Shown: positions 44,899 through 56,780, counted from the first letter of the stretch. The stretch is DNA of 64,000 bases from Moniliella sp. 'wahieum' (GCA_003971905.1 RSEE01000009.1:1-64000), one strand, 5' to 3'. The notes: generated by a model not told the origin, from the sequence alone. Made by a program: numbers and translations.

Positions 44899-45562
44899 TT
44901 AGTTGTCGTCCAGAACTCGGAACTTGAGGGGCTTGAGCACACCCACAGACAAGTCAGCCAGCTCCTGGAAGACGGCCTTGGTCATGTCAACGTCATACTG
45001 AGACTTGCACGAGCTTCCACATTCATCCACCACCTTAGCTGCGACGGATTTGCCATTGTAACTGCGTGGAACAAAATCAGTCAGCACACCCCACCCGACA
45101 AGAAAAACAAAGAGAACAAGGAAAGTAATACTAACTGGAGATGCACCCATTGTCCACAGCGGGCAGGAGAGCCGGCAGGAACGGCGACAGACATACTGCT
45201 GTCGGAAGGGGCACTGCCACCACAAGCGGGTCACTCTAAGTCAGAAGGCAAAATTGTGTCAGCAAGCAAAGAACATTTGGCCTGTCGCATGTCACTAGTC
45301 ACTAGCTTCACTATTGATGGTATGGGGAACCATCGTGAACGGGGGAAGGCCGACAGATCCGTCATACGGCGAGAGTGAGACGTACCAATTTGCTTCCATC
45401 GTAGTATGTGCCCTGGCCGCCCGAGTAGACACGGTAGCGCTTCTCGAGAGAGAGGTCGGAGTGGCGAACCTTGTGAGCCGCTCGGGCTTCCCCAGGGGCC
45501 ATGAGAGAGGATGCAGCGGCCATCGAGGCAATGGCGAGGGAGCAAATAGCGACAAACTTCAT
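44899..45562 (-). CDS. Small secreted double-psi beta-barrel protein (RlpA/expansin-like)
   Basis: Secreted protein of about 120 residues. ATG 45562 gives a signal peptide, MKFVAICSLAIASMAAASSL, then a propeptide ending EKRY, a Kex2-like site. The barrel holds GGQGTYYDGSKL, ACGGSAPSDSSMSVAVPAG, ARCGQWVHLHYNGKSVAAKV and VDECGSSCKSQYDVDMTKAV, typical of fungal RlpA-like/barwin-like proteins, with paired cysteines. Introns at 45236-45385 and 45062-45135; the first contains a CTAG heptad pair, and one base seems missing at the start of exon 2. Likely cell-wall associated; enzymatic activity is not implied. Confidence 0.82.
45292..45305 (-). repeat. CTAG heptads inside an intron
   Basis: Two contiguous TCACTAG units within intron 1 of the double-psi barrel gene. 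Confidence 0.8.
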
Positions 45563-45927
45563 GGTAACGAGATGGGACGGGCAGGATTGGGGCAGGAGGG
45601 CGACTAGTGAGGGTGGGAGGGAGGAGTGGACGGGGTAGTGGAAGTGAAATGGAGGGAGAAGAGGATGGCGATGGTGGTGTACTGTGGGTGATGTTGGGGG
45701 TGACAAGGTGTTACTGAGCGAGAAGATCAACATGTTCAACCTGAAGCTTGAACCGCCATTGCGCCGAGAGGGCACCACGCCCCGAGGCGATCGTCCATCA
45801 TCGATCACCGATCGCACGCGCGAGCATGGGGAAGAAGAAGCAGAAGGGCAGTGTCCGGGCGTGGGAGCGAGAAACAGTGGGATGTTTCAGTTCGTCAGTT
45901 CGGGATTGCCACAGGGGCGGTGCCTCC

Positions 45928-45955
45928 TGATGCATGATTCATGACCGGTGACCCC
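45928..45955 (+). repeat. Four contiguous heptads, all different
   Basis: TGA heptads in exact register with tetramers TGCA, TTCA, CCGG and CCCC. Confidence 0.88.
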
Positions 45956-46518
45956 ACTGTGCGAGCGACCTAGGCTGACATTCGAATGGCACGGGGCCAG
46001 TTTAAAAAGTACCCAGTTGTCTACGCCTCGCGCGTCGTTCCATGGCTAAGCGTCAGCGCGCCAGCGCGTCAGCGTCAGTTCCCACACCCCGGCGGCTACC
46101 GTCACCGCGTCACTGCGGTTGAAGTCAACGGTCGACGACAACCTAGCGCCACGAGCGGTAGCGAGCGCAACCGTCCACTCCCGATTCTTCCGTCGTCTGT
46201 TCGGTTTAACGCTGAGGCGCTGAGGCTGAGTACGCTGAGGCTGAGTACTGAACCATTGAACAGCTGGGTCACGGATGCCATGGTCAAGCGCAGAGGCCTC
46301 TCAATACCACCGCATCTCAATGGCTACCGGGCTTAGTCTTTCTTCTCGGATGGCCTCCGGCCTGAAGAGCCGCTCCAGCGCGCATTGCTGCCTTGTGCTT
46401 ACTGCGCAAAGTATAACCAGCATGGCGCATCGGTGCGCTGGCAAATACTATCCCCAGCCCCAGCAGCATTATTTACCACGCGGGGACACTTGCGACATGT
46501 GATGGGTGATGATCGTGT

Positions 46519-46548
46519 TGAACGTGTTGAACGTTGATTAATGATTCA
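46519..46548 (+). repeat. ACGT and TTAA heptads
   Basis: TGAACGT at 46519 and 46528 (two-base gap), then TGATTAA at 46535 and TGATTCA at 46542, contiguous. Confidence 0.85.
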
Positions 46549-46912
46549 ATTGGCTACCCCGCGTCCAAAATGACATCCGTGTGACTTGGTTGCGTGCGAC
46601 ATGTGGCATGGCGAGGTTGGAGAGGGATAGAGGTTGGACGCACACTCAGAACTCGACGTCTCAGATCGTAACCCTCTTAGTTCCACTAAATGCCATAGGA
46701 ATGTCTACCAATCTATTCCCCCCACTAGCCCCAGCATTTCCTTCTCCATTGGGAAAGAAAACCATCGTAAATTGCAGAAATGCCGGTCTTGTCTGAACTC
46801 GGAATGTGCGAAGTGGCAATTTTAGATGCCTCCCGCCTCCAACCACGCCGCATCCTCAGGGCCTCATCGACTTCATCGACCTCATAGTTGATGGCTCAGG
46901 CTGAGCAATCGC

Positions 46913-46947
46913 TGATTCATGATTCTTGAACGTTGAACCTTGAACGT
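46913..46947 (+). repeat. Five contiguous mixed heptads
   Basis: Exact 7-bp register with tetramers TTCA, TTCT, ACGT, ACCT and ACGT. Confidence 0.9.
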
Positions 46948-47445
46948 CTTGTACTTCCATCATGCATCAGCTTCCAGCTTCAGATCTCAGAGAGAACTCA
47001 GAGTATAAGTACTCTGGTTGTTCACCTGCTGCACCACAACATCATTATATTACCACACTCTCATCATGATGCATGTGCAACATGCATCAAGGCAAAAAAG
47101 GTCTCTCAGGGACCCATCCGTCAGAAGAAGAACAAAAGCGCCTTCAAGCTTCAATCCCAGGCTATAGTTCACGCCAGAAGCACCGTAGGCACCCAACATG
47201 CATACGGAGCGAGGACTACGAATGAAATCTGTTCTACTCAAATTGCGTTGGCCGGACCACCACACTCACTGCAAGCATACAATCTCTACTTCGCGACCTA
47301 GTATATTTGCTTGCGGTACATGTTCCAACATCTACCGTGGGGCGTTTTCCCACCGCCACCGCGACCGATTCCAGTGTGTGCTGAGAGAGCCGTTGGAAGC
47401 GGAAGATGAGATTGCATTGGCTCGAGAAGGATGGTCAAAGGATGC

Positions 47446-50400
47446 TCAAAGGGTCAGAGTGGGTCTGGGCTGGGGAGGATTGGGGCGTGTGCAGTGGAGA
47501 AGAGAAGTTTGTCCGACGAGGAACCATTCATCAAGCTGAGTGGCTGCTCGACTTCGATGCTGGAAGACCATGAAGCTCCGAGAGAGTGGAGGGCCTCGCG
47601 AGGCTCGGGTGGAGGCTTTGACAGGGCAATGGGGATTGGCGAAGGAGTCAAGTCGTGCACGGGAAGAGGAAGGGGAAGGGGAACGGCGGAAGGCGTAGTC
47701 GCCTGGGTAGGTGTGGCTGATGGATGCAATGCTGGGGAGGGGAAGGGTGCGAGAGGTGAGGAGGGGATGTATTTCTTTCAGTCCGGCGCTGAGCGGATCA
47801 AGGTGAGGAGGGTCAGTCGGGGGGTCAGATAGAGGGTCGGACCAAACGTTGCCCTCCCACGAGGAAGTGCTATCGTTTCTTTCATGCCCAGGAGATGATT
47901 TTGACGCGACCAGCGGGGGAGCTTCCAAGGACGCACCCCTAATGCTTGATGATGGGCGGGCATCCCAAGGACTGTCCATCTCGGCAGAGCCTGGCTGATC
48001 ACCGAACAGCCACCCTCTTACTGGCAGACCAAAGGGCACGCACCTGCCTCTTCCCTGCCGCCGCAGGGTCCCAACCCTGCTCGTCTGAGTGGGAAGGGGC
48101 CGGATGGGGGTTCCCGTTGTCGGACGACCCATTGGCATGGGAATGGGACAAGATGTGTGAGAGCCTGTGGTTTTTGGGCTTGGTTTGGTACGGACGATAA
48201 GTCAACCCTGCGTATTCGTCCTTCGCCCCCTGCGTTAGGGGATCTTTGACCGCTCCTGTACCCCCTGAGCCTGGGTCCGGTTGACTTTGCGCAGCCGCCT
48301 CCATCCTTTGCTCGAGCCGCTTGCGTCGAGCGTCCCGCTGGGAGGCGGCCTCTGCCTGAGCAGCCTGCTCCAAATCGATGTAGGCATTGAGGTCTTCATC
48401 TGAGCGACGAAACAAAGCAGGCCAAAATCGTACATCTTTGCCGTCGGGCATCACCACGCCCATATCCGTCTTGGGCCGCTTAATGTCATCCAACTGGGGA
48501 TCGTACTGTGGATTTGCAAATACGGCCTTGGTGGTGGGCGAAAGAAGATCGTCCCACACACTCTTGACCCCAGGAAACTGGTGACGGAGGCGGAGTCGCT
48601 CAGCCTCCGAGTTAAAGGGAAGGTGCCCGTGGTGCACTCGTGAAGCGCTCGTTGCAACTCAACGAGCCAGCCAGTGGAAAACTCAAATCGTTCTGGGAAT
48701 TGACGGTGAATTTGATAAATGCAATCGAGGAACTGATGAAAGACAGGGGAGATCTCTTTGAGGTGCGTGACCGACTCTTGGTCGTGGGGCCCCCGTAAGT
48801 TGGCGGCCACGGATTTGGTAAATCCCCATAGCGCTGAGGCGGCATTGGCCGGCTCAAACCCTCCATTGCGCGAGTCCGAGTCCGGCTCGGGCTCAGGCGA
48901 GGGTTGGTACTTGTCGTCAAAGAAGTGGTGTGCGACAAGTGGCCAGTTCGATCCAAAAACCGATGGCCAAACGCAACAAAGTCTTTCTCAATCAAGACTG
49001 CAAATCCCTGGAAGGTACGAAAGTAGGGGTCCAAGCATACCTGGGCCGCTGCCGAAAGCTGAGACGTGCGATCCCATCCATCAGAGCAATGGATGAGGAC
49101 ATGGGCGCACTCCACATGCACTGTTCGTACAATCTTGCCTACCCCTTCAAGCAGAGTAGAAATGTGCTTCAGCCCCCGAGCGCTTGACCTGCCCTGGATC
49201 AAGGAACGGTAGGGAATTTTTAGATTCGGCACCAAAGCCAGGAGCAACATCAGCGTCGCTCAAAGCTTCAGTAATTGCCTTAAGCGAGTCCCGCATGACA
49301 TGGATATTGTCGATCCCAAGGAAGACCTTGCGGCAGCCAGGGTAATAATCCATCGTCTCGCTCCCGGCTCCCTTGGCATGATTGGCATAGGCATTGGTGG
49401 TAGGCCGGGCATCGATAATCACATTGTTGGTCCTGGCTCCGTAAATGTGCTGAGTGCCTAACGACGTAGGTGCCTCTGACGAGTCAATTGCGTCAAATCC
49501 CCCCAAGGACGAGTCAGCAGTGTGTGTTTCGTCCCCCGTAAAAGGAGTTGTCCCGTTGGGAGGCGCACCAACATGTGTTCCCCCAGCAAAAAGATGAGAC
49601 GAAAAGATGGCATCGACCAACTTTTCATCCTGGACACTACGACTGTACCGCAGTCCTACCAATGGCTGGGACGAACGGGTAATGGTGGCCAAGTGGGCCC
49701 AGTGGAGGTAGGTCAGGGCAGGGAGCCGCGACTTGGACCGGAACTTGGCGCCATGCTGCAGAGTCGTATCGCTGATCCTTGAGGGAACGACCAACAACGA
49801 GGGGTATGTTGGGCAGAACTGGTGAATCGAACCAAGGGATTAGAAGATCTCATTAAGAAAGGTGGAAGACAACGTGTCCGGCCGGATTGGGAGCCAAGCT
49901 TACAGTATGGGTCTCATTGAGCGTCGTCGTCCTCCATGCACGGGTACGGGTCCAGACACCTTGTCGTTCGAATTCCCTCTTGGGATCGTAGATGAGCCAT
50001 CCGGGTGGAGAGAGACTGGTTTCAGAACCATCGGTGGGAGCAGCAGATGGAGGTGATGAAAGCGGGAGCAAATTCAAATTCGGTTTCTCCTTTGTTAGAA
50101 ACGCGTCCGGATGAAAGCAGCAAGTTGTTCGATGTGCTTGAGAACTGTGCAGGAGCGCAAGGATCGGTACACGTCGTGGCAGACCTGGTCGCTGCCAAAG
50201 TAGAGTGTGAGCGACTCAAAGTCCTTGAGTTGAATCCAGAGGGGGAATGCTCGGAACTGGAAGGATGGAGCAAGAGTGGCGGCATAGGCATGCGGGAGAG
50301 GGACGCTGGGCAGGCGGGTGACATGGCCAATCAGGTGCACGGAAAATGCAATCGTCTCGCCTGGGCGGGCGCCGAAGATACGCTGACGCGGTTCGTCGGC

Positions 50401-50598
50401 AGTGTGCGGGACACTAAGCGCAGGGGATTTTGTAGGAGTCACGTCGGCGCTGGGAGGCGTGCCAGAATCAGAGCTGGAGGCGGGGTCGAGCTGGAGGATA
50501 ACGTGATGGGCTGTGAGGGCAAGTGAGGCTGCGCCATACACGTACCGGCGCTGGACCAGAACGCGGGGGACACCAGGTAGGACAGGCTGGCGGTCCAT
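47446..50598 (-). CDS. Myotubularin-family phosphoinositide 3-phosphatase (Ymr1-like)
   Basis: Removes the 3-phosphate from PI3P or PI(3,5)P2 on endosomes and vacuoles. The start MDRQPVLPGVPRVLVQRRYV at 50598 leads into a PH-GRAM domain ending near KHIEQLAAFIRTRF. The phosphatase domain shows LTYLHWAHLATITRSSQPLV, VFLGIDNIHVMRDSLKAI and the catalytic loop HVLIHCSDGWDRTSQLSA (C-x5-R, about 49065-49095), then GFAVLIEKDFVAFGHRF and CIYQIHRQFPERFEFS. The tail beyond about 48000 is Ser/Pro-rich with a Glu/Arg helix. Many frame switches; the exact stop (47446 or 47454) depends on the last one. No FYVE domain seen. Confidence 0.87.
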
Positions 50599-50960
50599 GG
50601 AGCGCGGCCGTGTAGGAACGGGCAAGTGAGGTGGTGGTGGTGGCGGTGGTGGCGGTGATGGTGGTGGGCGGTGGCGGTGGTGGCTTGGAGAAATGGAGGC
50701 GATGGGGGCGGCTTGCGCCAGGATGGTTATCGCTGAGCGCTGATAGCTGGCCGATGGCAGGATGGATGATGCATGATGGAGGCCGATGATCGATGACGCG
50801 TGACGCGTGACGCGTGACGCTGGGAGCGATCTATGCCAGGCCATTGCAGCTCTGCCCACACTGCCCCTGTGCGCAGCGCAGCGCTCCTCCATCCGCCTGA
50901 TGTCCATCGGCCCGTTGGCTTCCATGGCCTCCATGGGTTGCGGTGCAAGCGCCGCTCCGT
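50599..50960. other. Intergenic, 5' of myotubularin and 3' of uS4m
   Basis: Contains a CCACCACC-type Pro-codon-like tract on the minus strand near 50630-50690 and the longest heptad array at 50734-50821. Confidence 0.7.
50734..50821 (+). repeat. Longest heptad array
   Basis: About twelve units: tetramers GCGC (50734), TAGC (50741), then TGGCCGA, TGGCAGGA, and TGA units with TGCA (50767), TGGA (50774), TCGA (50787) and CGCG three times (50794, 50801, 50808) plus a partial copy. The first two and last five units are contiguous. Confidence 0.9.
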
Positions 50961-52088
50961 CTACGCCGTGGCCGCGTCCAGGCCTAGCTGGCGCAACGGC
51001 AAGGTGCGCTCCAGCGCCCGTTTACCCGGCAAGGCAGTGAGCGTCTGGCGCTTGGTGAGCATGCGCTTGCTGTGTGTCGGCTGCTGTTCGTGCCGCATAA
51101 TCTTGTGAAGCCAGGCGACATTTTTGGTGCTCTGCCGCTCGATCAGCTCGCTGCTTGACCAACGCACGCGATAGGTCGAACGCCTCAATCGACCGAGATG
51201 CGACGAGGCTGTGGTGCGCAGTCCGCCCCATCTGCCGCGCCTTGCGCACCTCTCCACGCGGGCGCGGCGAGTTGGACTGGTACCACTCCCATTGCAGCTT
51301 GTGCTCGTCCACCGTGGCAGGGAAGCGGGAGCCAATGTCCGTCTCGATATTTAGCGTCCCTATTAGACGCTTCACACCGGACCCAACCAAACTTCCCGCT
51401 TCTCTGCCGTCCTGTCGTGGCGCGATTGCGGAAGCCCGAGCCCGGTCGCCTCGTCTCGGTGCGGGCAGGAATGGCGGGCATATATGCATAAAGAGTCGCG
51501 GAGCACGCTGTCCAGCTGACTTCAAGGTGGGGAGGAACAAAGAGGAAGGAAGCGGTATAAGGTACGGGGAGAGAGGACGCACCCCCTTGGGAAAAGGCCG
51601 TTTGGCGCCTTTGTCCTTCCTTTTGGCCTCCTTGGTCGCCTTCTCCACCTTATCTCCTCCTTGATTTCATCCTGGACTGCCTGCATTTCCGAAAACGTAT
51701 CCTGGGCAACAATCTCCTTGTCGTCACTGACTCCCGCCTCTTGCGCTGCCGCCTCGGCTTGAGCCTCTCCTCTCTACTCCTTTTCCTCCGACACAACCTC
51801 GATTTCGCCCCTCCACCTTCAGAGCAGCCGTTTCGGCTCCCTTAAGTTTCTGCAGATTGTTCTCCGTGTGGCACAGGAAAGCAATGCGAGAAGAAGCGAC
51901 CGAGACCAAGTCGTGGGTTCCGACCACAAAACCGGGTTCGTCACTCCCATCCTGTTCAGCTTAACGTGGCCACCAAGTATGAGCAAACGGGCCTGGTAGA
52001 CCGAAGTGGCCAAGCATCTATTTAACCTCCCAGCGCCTCCTCCTTTGTGTCTACTATAGCGCAACAACCGTTCCAGCCAAATGACCAA
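50961..52088 (-). CDS. Mitochondrial small-subunit ribosomal protein uS4m (Nam9-like), N-terminus unresolved
   Basis: Mitoribosome 30S-body protein. The S4 RNA-binding domain reads NRCLATSVYQARLLILGGHV followed by KLN, then VVGTHDLVSVASSRIAFL, at about 52030-51850. An acidic linker (SDDKEIVAQDTFSEMQAVQD) follows. The fungal uS4m signature then appears near 51560-51480 as LFVPPHLEVSWTACSATLYA, and after it a LQWEWYQSNSPRPRGEVRKA segment typical of the C-terminal part. A basic tail ends RQLGLDAATA at 50961. The N-terminal region before the S4 domain is not found up to about 52600, so a further exon is likely. Many frame switches. Confidence 0.72.
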
Positions 52089-53386
52089 CCGGCACCCTTT
52101 GTATCAATTGACTACTACATCTTCATCCTCTCCCCCACGGCTCGTTACCCTGGCACCCCGGGTGCCATGTGTTGGAAGAAGCACCGGGGGTGGCGACGGT
52201 GGCGAAACAGACGCAACATTAACTATTCCCACCTGGACCAACTGGGGCGACCCCACACCTTTCTCTCCCGCCCACGAGCCGGGGCGGGGGTGAATACCGC
52301 ATATACGCATTTTCACCCCACAGCACGAATTTTGTTCCGTGGGGCATCCTACCCTGGCGCTTCCCACGGTGCCTGGGCGGCGCTCACGGGCGAGAAGAAG
52401 AAGGAAGTCATGCAGGGCTCCCTCTTGGTACCTCTGCAGGCAGCCAAGGCACCGTTCTATTAAGTCGCAAGGGACGAGTCCGTGTCTGCTCGGATCTGGA
52501 TACCCTTTGGATTCATGATGGCAGCGAAACAATTCCCTGCATATATCGAGGGCAACATGGTCTGTGAGCGACATAGTTGGCTGGTTGCGCCAGTGAGTGA
52601 TGTGCATGGCGGTGTTGGCAAACCCTTTCGCCACATATGAGAACCCCACCCCCATGTCCTCACCGCTCTTTTCGTGACTGTTCTTCTATATTATACTGGG
52701 GGCGAGCGAGGGGTAATAGAATCGAACAACAGAAAGGCATCTGTATATACCAGTGGCACATCAGAGAGAGCTGGGATGAAAACAAGCTCTTTGCAAGCGA
52801 TCTTCCATGCTTCCTAGCTCGCCATCTCTCTGCGGGAACGATACACAACAAAACATACCAGGAGGGAGAGGGGTATAGAAACCATGTGTGCACCCATATG
52901 GTGCGCCACCACCACCGCCCCATCAGTCGCACAGAGAGGCGCAACGCGACTTGCAATAAGCTGTATCACCAAAAACTATATTGTGATGTGCGCCACCGCT
53001 CATCCGCGCGATGGCATAGGGGGGTAAGAAGTATAAGAAACCAGATCAGGGAGGAAGGAGGACTGGGGTTAAATGTAAAAGGCCAAAGAAATGGTGGGCG
53101 ACGAAACCTGGAAAAGAAGCACTGTGATGATTGCCGTCCAAGATGATGCAAACCGCACAACGGGTGGTGGATGAGGTGGTGGAAAACGGTCAAAGTCAAC
53201 CAGCGACACTACAGAGGGACATGAAGAAAGTGGACACATGTCACCAGGCTTGGTTGCTGTTGTGACCAAGAACCCAGCGAGAAATATGTTGAAACTCTTA
53301 CTAGGCCTAAAAAGAAGACCAAAGGGACCTTGGACATAAGCGCGAGCCATAGGGGTGGTACGGAATGGGGATAAAACGTCCAACAG
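52089..53386. other. Intergenic or missing uS4m 5' exon
   Basis: No gene recognised. A 138-codon plus-strand frame at 52047-52463 overlaps the uS4m gene and has no recognised domain. Confidence 0.45.
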
Positions 53387-54138
53387 TCAATGGTCAACCA
53401 TCAGGGAATTGTTGGTGGAAGGATTGGCCATCGGTGCCACATCATCCACAACAACCGGGTCTCTGCGGTTGGGGTTGCTGGGGTGGAAATGCCATTCGTT
53501 CGCCGCGATACGGAACACTTGATTGTGGGGCAAGCCTGGGTGCCGGGCTTTCACCAAGGGAAGGGCGGTTGACATGTAGGCATGGTACTTGCTCTTGGGC
53601 CGGCGCCGCGGGGGATCGGATTTTGCCCCTTACTGGTCCTCTTCTTGTGGTTGCGGGGCGTGCCGATCTGGGGCTGGGGGAGATGCGTATGAGGAACAGG
53701 ACCGGGGACGAAGGAGGACACTAGGCCAGGTGGAGCAGAAATCCCAGGACCAGGATCCGTGTCGATGAGGCTGTCGATTAAGGCGGCCATATCCTCTGAT
53801 GAGGATGGCAACATACCGTTCCCCTGGGAGGCCGGTCCGATGTTGGTGCTCCAGTTTGGGCTTACTGGGGCAGCGGGGGGAGGGTGCTATTGTCGTGGCT
53901 GGATCCATTCGTGTTGTTCGAGGCGAAGTGGGGTGGGGACATCAAGGGAGAAGGGCACTCATTGGCCGTGGCAGGGAGATGAGGAGTGGCGTCGCTGCTG
54001 TCCTCGCCAGGGTGAGCGATGAGAGGGCTTTGCTTGTTGCCTTCCTGCAGGATGATCTTTAGGGAAGTGGTAAACGGAGGGGTAGAACCAAGGCGTCTGA
54101 GCTTTGAGTTTGCCCGTGGGAGGAGTGCGACGAAACAT
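53387..54138 (-). CDS. HMG/YABBY-like DNA-binding protein
   Basis: From ATG 54138 the protein starts MFRRTPPTGKLKAQ; a disordered Ser/Pro/Asn-rich part with an acidic helix (SSSEDMAALIDSLIDTDPGP) is followed near the C-terminus by SKYHAYMSTALPLVKARHPG, then LPHNQVFRIAANEWHFHPSN, and the end PNRRDP...SLMVDH. The Y-x-x-[FY]M-x-x-x-LP-x-[VL]K-x-x-x-P-x-[LIV]-x-H-x-x-[AV]F-x-x-AA-x-x-W pattern is the YABBY/HMG-like domain of small fungal nuclear proteins. A short 42-nt intron is likely at 53824-53865. Two frame changes. The function (DNA binding, chromatin) is inferred from the domain. Confidence 0.6.
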
Positions 54139-55541
54139 GGCGTGGGTCGTGGCGGATACAGAAGTGCGCGCCCACGGAGAGACCTATATATGGACAGCAG
54201 AGAGAGGCGTCGTCCACACGGGAGAGGCGGAGGATGAAGAGCGGAGGAGCCCGTGGGAAAGACGGGAGGTGGCTGGAGGAGAGGAGGTGGGGATGCAGCG
54301 CAACCCAGTGGGCCAGCAGACAGTCGTCCGGATGCCGGCTGGGCAGTGGGCTGGATGAGTAGGGCTGGATCTATCTGGTGGGCTTGCCGTTGGGAGCGTG
54401 TCGGCGGCTGCTCCACCGCGAGCACTGGGCGACAGCCCCCGTGCCACAAGACACATGATGCATGACACGCGACAGCTCCGGTGTGGGCGGGCGTGGGCGT
54501 GGGTGGGTGCGGGGCGATTGGTTGCCCAGGACGGCACAGAGGAGGGGTTGATGAGCTGGTGAGTAGAGTAGAGTATATCAGCGCCTGAACACGGAAGAGC
54601 ATCCGGTCGGCATTGTGCCAAGCATCACGCCCTCCTCATCCAAACATCAGGTGTTGAGCAGCTCTGGACACGTGGTGCCCGCCTACGTCTGTGTATCCCA
54701 TCGTCGTTCCCGCGCTGCCGACGGGGCCATTACATCGTCTCCCTCTCAGGAGTAGCTCCTGCCACTGCCAGGCCCAAGGGTCGTCTGCCTGTCAAATGTG
54801 TGTCACACATGCCGCTATCACATGGCGATCACCGTGTGGCGTTCGCTGCCAAAAGGACAACGGTTCAACTACCGGTACTGGCCATGTCACGTGATACGCG
54901 GCAAACGCCGGCGGGAGTGCGTGGCGGCGCCTCGGCCGACCCGGACGGAGACAGCCAAGGCGGGCCAAGCGGGCCGGGGCGATAATGGAGGCGATAAGCG
55001 CTGCCAACACGCACAAAGACGCTGGCGATGGCATGTGCATGATCGATGATCCATAGCCGCGTCGTGCGCTGTGGTGCCATCGGCCGCCAGCCTGCGCGGC
55101 CAGTAGGGTTGCTCCTGCCCTGCCGTAGCACGCCATTTCGCACTGAATGGCGCCGGCTCTGGTGCCGCCCACGGGTCGCACGGCGCCGCACGAGCATCCA
55201 CCGCGTATCATCGTGCATCATGCATCCGGCGACACCTTGACAGCTGGCACTGTGAACACTGCGCGGCACGACGCCAGTGACGCGTGGGGGCCGGCTGGGC
55301 TGGAAGGCCCGGTGGGATCTGGGAGCGCAAGGCGCGCGAGGCATGCCATCACCATCACCCATCAGTCATCACTCCCTCACTCCTGGCCAACGCACCGGCA
55401 CCAGCAAAAACCCAAGCCGACTCCGCACGTGGCCAGCACGCAGAAAAACCCGTGCGTTTATAAGGCACTGCCCCCCCCCTTCCCCTCGGCTTCTTCTTCC
55501 GTCCCCCTCCCTCTCTGCCCGCACGCTGCCTGCCCTCCGCC
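54139..55541. other. Intergenic, upstream of SAM synthetase
   Basis: No supported gene. Heptads at 54456-54476 (TGCA, CACG) and 55040-55060 (TCGA, TCCA). A TATAAG box lies at 55459-55464. Confidence 0.55.
55459..55464 (+). promoter_or_regulatory. TATA-like box of SAM synthetase
   Basis: TATAAG about 80 bases before the ATG at 55542, followed by a C-tract and pyrimidine-rich leader, a usual layout for a highly expressed fungal gene. Confidence 0.45.
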
Positions 55542-56780
55542 ATGCCTGCTAACGGTGTTTCTTTCCACAACCACAAGCTGCCCGAGGGCCACTTCCTCTT
55601 CACCTCGACGTCTCCATCCACCCTCAGTCCCTGCGCGCATCGCCTAACCCCCCCCCTTTCGTCTCCCCCAGCGAGTTTGGTGAGAGGCCACCGACAAGAT
55701 CTGTGACCAAGTGTCCGATTGCCATCCTCGATGCCTGCTGCCAGGACCCCAACTCCAAGGTTGCCTGCGAGACGGCGACCAAGACGGGCATGGTCATGGT
55801 TGGCGAGATCACGACCAAGGCGGGATGACTACCAGAAGGTCATTCGCGACACGATCAAGGAGATTGGGTACGACGACAGTGCCAAGGGCTTCGACTACAA
55901 GACGTGCAATGTGCTGGTTGCCATTGAGCAGCAGAGCCCGACATTGCCCAGGGCCTCGACCACGGCTCGCTGGAGGACCACGGCGCTGGTGACCAAGGCA
56001 TCATGTTTGGCTATGCGACGGATGAGACGCCTGAGCTTATGCCCCTCACACCTCACCCTCGCCCACAAGCTGAACCGGGCCCTGACCGTCGCTCGCAAGA
56101 CGGGCGCGCTTCCCTGGCTCCGCCCCGACACCAAGACGCAGGTGACTGTGCAGTACAAGAAGGATGGCGGTGCGGTGGTGCCCGTTCGCGTCGACACGGT
56201 TGTCGTCTCGACCCAGCACTCGGACGACGTGACGACGGAGCACCTGCGTGCCGAGATTCTGGAGAAGATCATCAAGGAAGTCATCCCTGCCCACCTGATT
56301 GACGAGCAGACCATCTACCACATCCAGCCTTCGGGCCGGTTCGTGATTGGCGGCCCTCAGGGCGACGCTGGTCTGACGGGGCGCAAGATCATCGTTGACA
56401 CCTACGGCGGCTGGGGCGCGCACGGCGGCGGTGCCTTCTCGGGCAAGGACTTCTCCAAGGTGGACCGTTCGGCGGCCTACACGGCGCGGTGGGTGGCCAA
56501 GTCGCTGGTTGCCGCTGGCCTGGCGCGTCGCGCGCTGGTTCAGCTGTCGTACGCGATTGGGGTTGCAGAGCCGCTGTCGGTGTTTGTCGAGTCGTACGGC
56601 ACGTCGTCCAAGTCGGATGCCGAGCTGGTTGACATTGTGCGCAAAAACTTTAACCTCAAGCCCGGTGTGATTGTGCACCACCTCGAGCTGCAAAAGCCTA
56701 TTTACCGTTCCACCGCTTCGTACGGCCACTTTGGGCGCCCCGAGTTCACCTGGGAGCAGCCCAAGAAACTGACGCTGTAA
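55542..56780 (+). CDS. SAM2: S-adenosylmethionine synthetase
   Basis: Makes S-adenosylmethionine from methionine and ATP. Starts [20 protein letters not shown], then [18 protein letters not shown]-like sequence (two small indels here), [35 protein letters not shown], the [13 protein letters not shown]-site motif, [60 protein letters not shown] and [19 protein letters not shown], ending [12 protein letters not shown]. Length about 395, as in the family. The first 450 bases need several one-base corrections; the last 700 are clean. A small 5' intron near 55610-55672 is possible. Works with cystathionine beta-synthase in the methionine cycle, though not linked to it. Symbol is by family; paralogue identity unknown. 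Confidence 0.95.

Larger units (their letters stand above)
45563..47445. other. Intergenic with dense heptad islands
   Basis: No supported gene between the barrel gene start and the myotubularin 3' end. Islands at 45742-45755 (AGCT), 45798-45811 (TCGA), 45928-45955, 46213-46256, 46519-46548 and 46913-46947. Confidence 0.65.

Noticed and set aside
50734-50821. Heptad islands as a CRISPR array or a telomeric repeat tract
   Set aside because: Units of 7 bp without spacers rule out CRISPR; the varied tetramers and dispersed location do not fit telomere repeats.
52047-52463. 138-codon plus-strand frame overlapping uS4m
   Set aside because: Overlaps the S4-domain gene on the other strand and shows no domain; no splice signals.
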